From the NCBI GenBank assembly GCA_020720965.1, contig DYNS01000101.1, positions 1 through 9,009 of the forward strand: a stretch of 9,009 nt of DNA, given 5' to 3'. A program made the position numbers and the translations under genes. How positions within the stretch are numbered: the first letter of the stretch is position 1; every line of letters begins with the position of its first letter. The notes beneath the pieces were generated by a model, which worked only from the letters and a program-made list of their open reading frames with translations, made no database searches and was not told the DNA's origin. The stretch is from Anaerolinea sp. (lineage in GTDB: Bacteria > Chloroflexota > Anaerolineae > Anaerolineales > Villigracilaceae). Of this stretch, positions 1 to 5,155 are shown in pieces.

Positions 1-6
1 GCATGG

Positions 7-1140
7 TCAGCGTTTTCCCTCGGCATAGACGCGCTCGAACTCTTCCAAATAACGGGCGGCGAGGGTGGGGTCGTGCAAAATAACGATATTTTCGTCATTG
101 CGGCGCTCGGCGCTGGCGCTAAAGTTGTAAGAGCCGGTGATGACAATGCGCCGGTCTATAATGAAGACTTTGTGGTGCATCTGCCCGGCGTTGCCATCCG
201 CGTACACGGGCAAACCGGCTTGCACAAAAGCGTAATACTCCGTCCCCTGGTTGGATTGAATTTGCGCGTCTTCCATCACCCCGGCAACGGTTACGCCCTC
301 TTCCGCCTTTCGGCGAATAATCTCGGAGAAGTCATCTGTCGTAAAGGAATATGCCAAAAAGTAGATGCTCTCCTCCGCGCCGCGCAGCAGGGCGGAGATG
401 CGTGCGGCAACCCCATCATCCGGGGAGAAATAGACCTCCAGCGGGATGCCATCCAGGGTGAGGGTTTGGTACGGGGTGGCGGCGACTGTATCCGCGCCGA
501 AAAAGTCATCGGCGAACATTTCTTCAAATTCCACCAGGTAGTTCTGCGCCACCTGGCTGGAGCGGATGCGAAGCAGGTTGTTATTATCTTCGTACACGCC
601 GTTGGTTGTAAAGTTGGTGGAGCCAAGCCAAACATCCGAGCGGTCTATGATGACAAATTTATTGTGCATCAGCCCTTCGCGGTTATCGCCCACCATGGGT
701 ATCCCCGCGCCTTCCAACGCCATCGGCGCGGCTTTGTCCATGTTATCGCTTTCCATCACAACCCGCACCTGCACCCCGCGGGCATGGGCGTTCAGCAAGG
801 CATTGCGAATGGAGGACAGGCTAAGGCTGTAAGCGGCAATATCCACCGAAACCCGCGCCCCATCTATGGCTTGCACCAAAGGCGAGTCAATGCCGCCTTC
901 CTCCTGCAAACTGGCGCGGTCGAAAGGCTCGGTAAAATAGACTTCATAGAAAGATGCCCCGTACCCATAGCCGACCTGCACCGGCAGGTTGCTACCGTTT
1001 TCGGGCGCAGGGGCGGCGGCAGGGGTGGAATTTTCCGGGCTGGGCGGCGTTACCGTTACGAGGGTCAAAGTCCCCGGCTCGGAGGCGCAGGCAAAAGCAG
1101 CGAGCAGCAGAACAAACAAAAGGGGCAAAATACGCTTCAT
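7..1140 (-). CDS. Secreted lipoprotein of the phospholipase D superfamily (two HKD motifs)
   Basis: The 377-residue protein begins with a lipoprotein-type signal: a basic Met-Lys-Arg, a Leu/Val/Ala-rich core (residues 4-17) and Cys18 as the likely lipidated residue. A Pro/Ser/Thr/Asn-rich linker follows (about 21-55). Two phospholipase D half-domains come next, each with a complete HxK(x4)D motif: His159/Lys161/Asp166 followed by GSTN (173-176), and His322/Lys324/Asp329 followed by GSYN (336-339). Members of this family act on phosphodiester bonds as phospholipases, nucleases or phosphatidyl transferases; the substrate cannot be read from the sequence. Cardiolipin synthase is unlikely because there are no N-terminal membrane helices, only a lipoprotein signal. 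The protein probably acts outside the cell, anchored by lipid. The start is supported by the signal peptide directly after ATG and an extended -10 promoter about 33 bases upstream. It is transcribed divergently from the dehydrogenase gene. Fold confidence is high; substrate is unknown. Confidence 0.9.
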   Translation of the reverse strand: MKRILPLLFVLLLAAFACASEPGTLTLVTVTPPSPENSTPAAAPAPENGSNLPVQVGYGYGASFYEVYFTEPFDRASLQEEGGIDSPLVQAIDGARVSVDIAAYSLSLSSIRNALLNAHARGVQVRVVMESDNMDKAAPMALEGAGIPMVGDNREGLMHNKFVIIDRSDVWLGSTNFTTNGVYEDNNNLLRIRSSQVAQNYLVEFEEMFADDFFGADTVAATPYQTLTLDGIPLEVYFSPDDGVAARISALLRGAEESIYFLAYSFTTDDFSEIIRRKAEEGVTVAGVMEDAQIQSNQGTEYYAFVQAGLPVYADGNAGQMHHKVFIIDRRIVITGSYNFSASAERRNDENIVILHDPTLAARYLEEFERVYAEGKR

Positions 1141-1147
1141 GGTTGGG

Positions 1148-1161
1148 TTCTCTCTTGGGTT
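1148..1161 (-). promoter_or_regulatory. Leader motif AACCCAAGAGAGAA upstream of the lipoprotein start
   Basis: This 14-base motif on the minus strand ends 7 bases before the lipoprotein ATG. The identical 14 bases occur upstream of the pyrophosphatase start (5138-5151). The purine stretch AAGAGAG sits where a ribosome-binding site should be, but it is not a good match to AAGGAGG. It may be a weak or lineage-specific ribosome-binding site. Confidence 0.45.
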
Positions 1162-1172
1162 GGAATGACAAA

Positions 1173-1181
1173 ATTATAGCA
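1173..1181 (-). promoter_or_regulatory. Extended -10 promoter for the phospholipase D lipoprotein gene
   Basis: Read on the minus strand, the sequence is TGCTATAAT: a consensus TATAAT preceded by the TGn extension. No convincing -35 box lies 16-18 bases upstream, which fits an extended -10 promoter of the housekeeping sigma factor. Transcription would start near 1165, leaving a leader of about 25 bases. Confidence 0.7.
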
Positions 1182-1213
1182 CGCCTGTTCGGGGAACCGG
1201 GCGCAGGTCGTCT

Positions 1214-1242
1214 TTGACGCTAAAACCAACCTACGCTATACT
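1214..1242 (+). promoter_or_regulatory. Sigma-70-type promoter for the P5C dehydrogenase gene
   Basis: A -35 box TTGACG (1214-1219) and a -10 box TATACT (1237-1242) are separated by exactly 17 bases. Each differs from consensus at one position. Transcription would start near 1249, giving a leader of roughly 90 bases before the ATG at 1338. The promoter lies back to back with the lipoprotein promoter, with about 33 bases between the two core elements. Confidence 0.75.
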
Positions 1243-1247
1243 AAGCC

Positions 1248-1278
1248 CGTTCAGCGCGTCACTCGGTCCGGCTGAACG
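1248..1278 (+). promoter_or_regulatory. Inverted repeat at the predicted 5' end of the dehydrogenase mRNA
   Basis: CGTTCAGC (1248-1255) is perfectly complementary to GCTGAACG (1271-1278), with a 15-base loop. The left arm coincides with the predicted transcription start. It could be a stabilising hairpin at the mRNA 5' end or a regulator-binding operator overlapping +1; the sequence does not decide between these. Confidence 0.4.
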
Positions 1279-1324
1279 AAGAAAATTTCCATTCAGACCA
1301 GCAAATCCACACTCATCCAAATTC

Positions 1325-1330
1325 AGGAGG
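1325..1330 (+). promoter_or_regulatory. Strong Shine-Dalgarno site for the P5C dehydrogenase gene
   Basis: AGGAGG lies 7 bases before the ATG at 1338 and fixes that start. It is the clearest canonical ribosome-binding site in the window; most other starts lack a good match. Confidence 0.85.
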
Positions 1331-1337
1331 CGCAAGA

Positions 1338-2918
1338 ATGGCAAGTTTTAAGTTAACCTACGCAACCATGTTCAACCCACCCGAAGAAATGCACACCGGC
1401 TTTGACCATGCGCTTGCCAGGTTAAAAGCAAACCTGGGCAAAGAATATGCCATGATTATTGATGGCAAAGACGTTTTTGCCGAAGAAAAATTTGACGACT
1501 ACTCCCCCGTCAACACCGAATGGAAGCTGGCTGTCATGCAAAAAGGCAACGCCAGCCACGCTCAACAGGCGCTAGCCGCCGCCCGCAAAGCCTTCCCCGG
1601 CTGGAGCCACACCCCCTGGCAAGAGCGGGTGCGCCTTCTGCGCCGCGCCGCCGACCTGATTGACGAGCGCCTCTTTGAGATGGGCGCTGCCATGGCGCTG
1701 GAAGTCGGCAAAAACCGGATGGAATCCATGGGAGACGTAGCCGAAACCGCCGACTTAATCCGCTACTCCTGCGACATGATGGAGAAGAACGAAGGCTTCA
1801 TCAAGCCGATGGGCAAAGACCCCCTCCCCAACCACGACTCCACCAACATCAGCGTCCTGCGCCCTTACGGCGTCTGGCTGGTCGTCAGCCCCTTCAACTT
1901 CCCCTTCGCCCTCACCGGCGGACCTGCCGGAGCGGCGCTTGTGGCAGGCAACACCATCGTCATGAAACCGGCAACCGACACCCCCTTCATCGTCCGCCTG
2001 CTGGCAGAATGCTTCCGCGATGCCGGTTTGCCAGACGGGGTAGCCAACTTCGTCACCGGACCGGGGCGCACCCTGGGGCAAGCCCTGGTGGAAAGCCCGG
2101 AAGTGGACGGCGTAACCTTCACCGGCTCCTATGACGTAGGCATGAAGATGTTCCGCGACTACGCCAACGGCAAATACGTGCGCCCGATGGTGCTGGAACT
2201 CGGCGGCAAAAACCCCGCCATCGTCACCAAAAACGCCAACCTGGAAGACGCCGCCGTAGGCATCGTCCGCTCTGCCTTTGGCTTGCAGGGGCAAAAATGC
2301 TCGGCGGGCAGCCGCATTTACGTCCAAGAAGAAGTGTACGAAGAACTGGTTGCCAAACTGAAAGAACTGACCGAAAAACTGACCATCGGCGACCCCAGCG
2401 ACCGCAAAGTGTACGTGGGACCCGTCATCAACAAAACTTCTTACCAGGAATTTCAAGACTTCTGCCGCGAAATTGAAGAAGGCGGCGGCAAATTCCTCAC
2501 CGGCGGCAAAGTGACCACCGAAGGCGAACTGGCAAAAGGTTATTACTGCCAGCCCACCCTGGCAACAGACCTGCCCTACACGCATCGGCTCTGGAAACAC
2601 GAAATGTTCCTGCCCATCAGCACCATCGGCAAATTCCAAACCCTGGAAGAAGCCCTGGACATGGCAAACGATGTAGATTACGGCTTAACCGCCGGAGTTT
2701 ACGGCAGCGAAGAAGAAGTAGAGTACTTCTTCGACCGCATCGAAGCCGGCGTCACCTACGCCAACCGCCCCCAGGGCGCAACCACCGGCGCCTGGCCCGG
2801 CTTCCAACCCTTCGGCGGGTGGAAAGGCTCCGGCTCCAGCGGCAAAAACGCCGGCGGCTACTACTACGTCCCGCTCTACCTGCACGAGCAAATTCGCACC
2901 CTGGTAAAACCCAAGTAA
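1338..2918 (+). CDS. pruA: 1-pyrroline-5-carboxylate (L-glutamate gamma-semialdehyde) dehydrogenase
   Basis: This 526-residue cytosolic aldehyde dehydrogenase is predicted to oxidise glutamate gamma-semialdehyde, the open form of P5C, to glutamate with NAD(P)+, the last step of proline (and ornithine) catabolism. Catalytic elements are present: Asn187 in SPFNFPF, Lys210 in the MKPA cofactor-binding motif, FTGS (261-264), Glu287 in LELGGK, nucleophile Cys321 in GQKCSAGSR, and PFGGWKGSG (491-499). The GQKCS context, the FNFPFALTGGPAG stretch and the length of about 525 residues point to the P5C dehydrogenase branch of the superfamily. The usual E-x-F-G-P motif appears as Glu422-Met-Phe-Leu-Pro, a departure from the common form. 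No proline dehydrogenase gene lies in the window, so the P5C source must be encoded elsewhere. The gene has its own promoter, a strong ribosome-binding site and a hairpin after the stop, so it is probably monocistronic. Another semialdehyde substrate cannot be fully excluded. Confidence 0.9.
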   Translation: MASFKLTYATMFNPPEEMHTGFDHALARLKANLGKEYAMIIDGKDVFAEEKFDDYSPVNTEWKLAVMQKGNASHAQQALAAARKAFPGWSHTPWQERVRLLRRAADLIDERLFEMGAAMALEVGKNRMESMGDVAETADLIRYSCDMMEKNEGFIKPMGKDPLPNHDSTNISVLRPYGVWLVVSPFNFPFALTGGPAGAALVAGNTIVMKPATDTPFIVRLLAECFRDAGLPDGVANFVTGPGRTLGQALVESPEVDGVTFTGSYDVGMKMFRDYANGKYVRPMVLELGGKNPAIVTKNANLEDAAVGIVRSAFGLQGQKCSAGSRIYVQEEVYEELVAKLKELTEKLTIGDPSDRKVYVGPVINKTSYQEFQDFCREIEEGGGKFLTGGKVTTEGELAKGYYCQPTLATDLPYTHRLWKHEMFLPISTIGKFQTLEEALDMANDVDYGLTAGVYGSEEEVEYFFDRIEAGVTYANRPQGATTGAWPGFQPFGGWKGSGSSGKNAGGYYYVPLYLHEQIRTLVKPK

Positions 2919-2936
2919 AAAACTGCGCGTAACGCC

Positions 2937-2990
2937 AAAGGTGACGAGTAATCGGTGAGGCTATCTTCGCACGGGTTACTCGTCACCTTT
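2937..2990 (+). terminator. Perfect 15-bp inverted repeat, terminator-like, after the dehydrogenase gene
   Basis: AAAGGTGACGAGTAA (2937-2951) is perfectly complementary to TTACTCGTCACCTTT (2976-2990), with a 24-base loop. It starts 18 bases after the dehydrogenase stop. A short TTTCTCT follows or overlaps the second arm, a poor T-tract, and the loop is long, so an efficient intrinsic terminator is uncertain. It could instead be an mRNA 3' stabiliser, a copy of a dispersed palindromic repeat, or a control element for the next gene, because TCACCTT in arm 2 can also pair with that gene's ribosome-binding site. Confidence 0.5.
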
Positions 2991-2999
2991 CTCTATCAC

Positions 3000-3006
3000 A
3001 AGGTGA
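3000..3006 (+). promoter_or_regulatory. Ribosome-binding site AAGGTGA of the small membrane protein
   Basis: AAGGTGA lies 4 bases before the ATG at 3011 and can pair with the 3' end of 16S rRNA. The same 7 bases occur in arm 1 of the upstream inverted repeat (2938-2944), and their complement occurs in arm 2 (2983-2989). Confidence 0.6.
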
Positions 3007-3010
3007 ACGA

Positions 3011-3295
3011 ATGGAAGACAACGAACGCTCCAACTTCATCTCCCGCATCGGAAGTTTCCTCCTGCTCCTCGGCATCGGCGTAATGATTCTCTTCATCGCC
3101 TCAGATATGGGAACAGCCACCGTCTTTGGGTTCTTCTTCGCCGCCATCATCCTTCTCTTCCTCGGCTGGCAGCTCAAACGTGCCGCCGCTCCTCCCCCGT
3201 CCGCCAAAAGCAACCGCTTTGAAGGCTTGCGAAAAATGCAGCAAAAACAAAAAGAAGACAAAGCCAAAAAAGAAGCGGCAAAAAAGAAAAAATAA
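3011..3295 (+). CDS. Small two-helix membrane protein with a lysine-rich tail
   Basis: I do not recognise the family of this 94-residue protein. It has a short polar N-terminus, two hydrophobic segments that look like membrane helices (about 13-30 and 36-54) separated by a tight turn, a PPPS linker (61-64), and a strongly basic tail from about 66 to the end, finishing in AKKEAAKKKK. The positive-inside rule predicts a helical hairpin with both termini in the cytoplasm and a basic tail that could contact nucleic acid, lipid head groups or a partner. The start is supported by AAGGTGA 4 bases upstream. The stop TAA is one base from the ATG of the CoA-transferase gene, so the two are probably translationally coupled, although this does not prove a shared function. 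The overlapping minus-strand reading frames are less credible because they lack this organised architecture and ribosome-binding site. Confidence 0.75.
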   Translation: MEDNERSNFISRIGSFLLLLGIGVMILFIASDMGTATVFGFFFAAIILLFLGWQLKRAAAPPPSAKSNRFEGLRKMQQKQKEDKAKKEAAKKKK

Positions 3296-3296
3296 C

Positions 3297-4199
3297 ATGA
3301 ACAAACTCACCTCCCTGCAAAACGCCATTGCCCAACACGTTCAGGACGGCGACATTCTCTACGCCGCCGGGTTCACCCATCTCATCCCCTTTGCCGCCGG
3401 GCACGAAATCATTCGACAGGGCAAAAAGAACCTCACCCTGGCACGCGCCACGCCAGACCTCATCTACGACCAGATGGTCGCGGCAGGCTGCGCCCGCAAA
3501 GTCATTTTCTCTTACATGGGCAACCCCGGCGTAGGCAGCCTGCGGATTGTGCGCTCCGCCTTAGAAAAAGGCGAGCTGGAATGGGAAGAATACTCCCATT
3601 TTGGCATGATAACCCGCCTCCAAGCCGCCGCCAGCGGATTACCCTTCCTGCCCATGAACCTCACCGGTGCCACCGACCTGGAAGCCGCCAACCCCCTCAT
3701 CCGGCGCATCACCGACCCGTACAGCGGGCGCGAACTCATCGCCGTCCCCGCCCTGCAACCGGATGTCGCCATCGTCCACGTTCAGCGGGCAGACGCGCAA
3801 GGGAACGCGCACCTGTGGGGCATCGTGGGGGAACAAAAGGAGGTGGCATTTGCCGCGAAACGGGTCATCCTCACCGCCGAAGAAATTGTAGACCCCTCCG
3901 TCATCCGCTCCGACCCGAACCGCACCCTCATCCCCGGCTTCATCGTCAGCGCCGTGTGTCACGTCCCCGGCGCGGCGCACCCCAGTTACGCCCAGGGCTA
4001 CTACGACCGGGATAACGAGTTCTACCTGGAATGGGACAAAATCTCCGCCGACCCCGCCCTCACCCAGGCTTACCTAAACGAATGGGTTTACGGTGTACCA
4101 GACAGGGAAGCGTACTGGGCAAAACTCGGCGCGGAGAAACACGAGAAGCTCAAAGTCCCGGCATTGATGAGCGAGGCGGTTAATTACGGGAAGTATTAG
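3297..4199 (+). CDS. CoA-transferase subunit A (GctA-like, class I)
   Basis: The 300-residue protein resembles the alpha subunit of glutaconate CoA-transferase and related class I enzymes such as IpdA. It shows the N-terminal LxxAIAxxVxDGDxL...GFT...PFAA.HEIIRQG pattern (residues 6-42), GLPFLPMN (114-121), an AVPALQPDVAIVHVQRAD stretch (149-166), CEEII-like AEEIV (194-198), a PGF.V (213-217) and GAAHPS (225-230). The family is heterodimeric and moves CoA between carboxylic acids; the catalytic glutamate is in the beta subunit, which is not encoded next door as it normally is. The acid substrate cannot be predicted. I place the start at ATG 3297 because homology begins there and the preceding gene stops at 3295; the frame stays open upstream to an ATG at 3126, but that stretch is Ser/Pro/Lys-rich and overlaps the membrane-protein gene. 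No clear ribosome-binding site is present, consistent with coupling. Confidence 0.87.
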   Translation: MNKLTSLQNAIAQHVQDGDILYAAGFTHLIPFAAGHEIIRQGKKNLTLARATPDLIYDQMVAAGCARKVIFSYMGNPGVGSLRIVRSALEKGELEWEEYSHFGMITRLQAAASGLPFLPMNLTGATDLEAANPLIRRITDPYSGRELIAVPALQPDVAIVHVQRADAQGNAHLWGIVGEQKEVAFAAKRVILTAEEIVDPSVIRSDPNRTLIPGFIVSAVCHVPGAAHPSYAQGYYDRDNEFYLEWDKISADPALTQAYLNEWVYGVPDREAYWAKLGAEKHEKLKVPALMSEAVNYGKY

Positions 4200-4208
4200 G
4201 AGTAGTAA

Positions 4209-4264
4209 TAAGTGATAAGTGATAAGTGATAAGTGATAAGTGGTAAGTGATAAGTGATAAGTGA
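4209..4264 (+). repeat. Heptanucleotide tandem repeat, eight units of TAAGTGA
   Basis: Eight consecutive 7-base units of TAAGTGA are present; only the fifth has a change (last base G at 4243). Degenerate copies flank the array (about 4202-4208 and 4265-4278). The unit holds TAA and TGA, and since 7 is not a multiple of 3, stop codons occur in all three plus-strand frames. It sits between the CoA-transferase and hydrolase genes and resembles the short tandem heptamer repeats known from filamentous cyanobacteria. Such arrays usually vary in copy number between strains. Confidence 0.95.
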
Positions 4265-4299
4265 AAAGCGGTCAGTAAAAAGAGCGAAAGAAGCGAGAA

Positions 4300-5127
4300 A
4301 TGCCCAGCCAAACCACCCTAACCTTCCTGCACGCCAACGGCTACCCACCCACCTGTTACCAACCCCTGCTCACACACCTGCAACAGGCTGGCTACAGCGT
4401 TCATGCCCCGGCACAGCGCCCCCTCTGGCAGGGAGAAGACCCCCAAACCCTGCAAGACTGGCAGCCCCTAAGCCGCGACCTGCTGGAAAAACACCTGCCC
4501 GCCGCCGGAGAACACATCGTCATCGGTCACTCGGTGGGAGCCATTGCCGCCCTGCGTGCCGCCCTGTGGCAGCCGCAGCGCTTCCGCGCCCTGGTGTTGT
4601 TAGACCCCGTCCTCTTCCCGCCTGGCTTCATCCTCTTTTGGAATTTCATGCGCCTGCTCGGCTTGGGCTACCGCGTTCACCCGCTCATCCCTGGCGCGTT
4701 GCAACGCCGCCGTCATTTTGACGACCTGGAGCGCATCTTCCGCGCTTACCGCCGCAAAAAAGTTTTTCAATATTTTGAAGATGCCTCCCTGCGAGCCTAC
4801 ATTCAGGGAATCGCCTGCCCCAACCCGCCGCCCCAAACTGGCTACACGCTGTGCTATAGCCCGGAATGGGAAGCCCGCATCTACTTCACCGGCGTTTGGC
4901 GCGACCTGGAACTATGGTGGAATCTTCCTCGCCTGCGCGTCCCCACCCTTCTCCTGCGCGGCGCAGAAACTGACACCTTCCTCGCCCCCACCGCTACCCT
5001 CGTCCACTGGCGCAACCCGCACATCCGCATCCAAACCCTGCCCCAAACCACCCACCTCCTGCCATTGGAACAACCCGCTCAGGTGGCGCAGGCAATTGCC
5101 CGGTTTGCGGGGGATTTGATACAATAA
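4300..5127 (+). CDS. Alpha/beta-fold hydrolase
   Basis: This 275-residue protein has the alpha/beta hydrolase layout: an early HANGYPP motif (11-17) after the first strand, which supplies the oxyanion-hole region; the nucleophile elbow GHSVG with Ser78; a LDPV segment (101-104) after the next strand; a helical cap from about 110 to 205 containing a basic RRKK patch; a RGAETDTF stretch (220-227) whose Asp225 is the likely acid; and a C-terminal THLLPLE with His252 as the catalytic base. There is no signal peptide, so it is probably cytosolic. The family includes esterases, thioesterases, lipases, epoxide hydrolases and dehalogenases; the substrate is not evident. It follows the heptamer repeat by 35 bases and has only a poor ribosome-binding site (AAGCGAG). 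Its position beside a CoA-transferase subunit might suggest acyl-CoA or ester chemistry, but the repeat separates them. Confidence 0.87.
   Translation: MPSQTTLTFLHANGYPPTCYQPLLTHLQQAGYSVHAPAQRPLWQGEDPQTLQDWQPLSRDLLEKHLPAAGEHIVIGHSVGAIAALRAALWQPQRFRALVLLDPVLFPPGFILFWNFMRLLGLGYRVHPLIPGALQRRRHFDDLERIFRAYRRKKVFQYFEDASLRAYIQGIACPNPPPQTGYTLCYSPEWEARIYFTGVWRDLELWWNLPRLRVPTLLLRGAETDTFLAPTATLVHWRNPHIRIQTLPQTTHLLPLEQPAQVAQAIARFAGDLIQ
5096..5125 (+). promoter_or_regulatory. Candidate promoter for the pyrophosphatase gene, overlapping the hydrolase 3' end
   Basis: TGATACAAT (5117-5125) is an extended -10 with TACAAT one base from consensus. A weak -35 TTGCCC (5096-5101) lies 18 bases upstream of the hexamer. 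The last base of the -10 is the first base of the hydrolase stop codon TAA. Transcription would start near 5132 and give a leader of about 24 bases. Confidence 0.5.
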
Positions 5128-5137
5128 TCACAATCTA

Positions 5138-5151
5138 AACCCAAGAGAGAA
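5138..5151 (+). promoter_or_regulatory. Leader motif AACCCAAGAGAGAA upstream of the pyrophosphatase start
   Basis: This is the second copy of the 14-base motif found before the lipoprotein gene. It ends 4 bases before the ATG at 5156, and in both cases AACC lies directly before the ATG. Its purine run may serve as a weak ribosome-binding site. Confidence 0.45.
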
Positions 5152-5155
5152 AACC

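Noticed and set aside
73..1179. A 368-codon plus-strand open frame opposite the lipoprotein gene
   Set aside because: The minus-strand frame has a lipoprotein signal and two exact HKD motifs; the antisense frame shows no recognisable domain and is explained by the C-rich codon bias.
1755..2639. A 294-codon minus-strand open frame inside the P5C dehydrogenase gene
   Set aside because: It is rich in Phe, Val and Gly as expected from reading the complement of Lys/Glu/Ala/Thr codons, has no motifs, and lies wholly within a clearly functional gene.
3126..3296. Upstream extension of the CoA-transferase frame by 57 codons to an ATG at 3126
   Set aside because: The extension is Ser/Pro/Lys-rich, overlaps the membrane-protein gene, and family similarity begins only at the Met encoded at 3297.
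3280..3300. A slippery heptamer A AAA AAG (3280-3286) in the correct phase near the end of the membrane-protein gene
   Set aside because: A -1 slip would reach a stop at TGA 3298-3300 within a few codons; the CoA-transferase is in the +1 frame, so no fusion would form. It probably reflects Lys codons.
4209..4264. The heptamer array as a CRISPR array or a replication-origin iteron set
   Set aside because: Units are contiguous 7-mers without spacers, and there are no cas genes, replication initiator gene or AT-rich unwinding region nearby.
4254..4721. A 155-codon open frame overlapping the 5' part of the hydrolase gene
   Set aside because: Its product is Pro/Arg/Ala-rich with no fold-like pattern, whereas the frame starting at 4300 has the complete alpha/beta hydrolase motifs.
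3297..5127. The alpha/beta hydrolase as a replacement for the missing CoA-transferase beta subunit
   Set aside because: It has its own complete Ser-Asp-His arrangement and a different fold, and is separated from the alpha subunit by a 100-base repeat-bearing gap.
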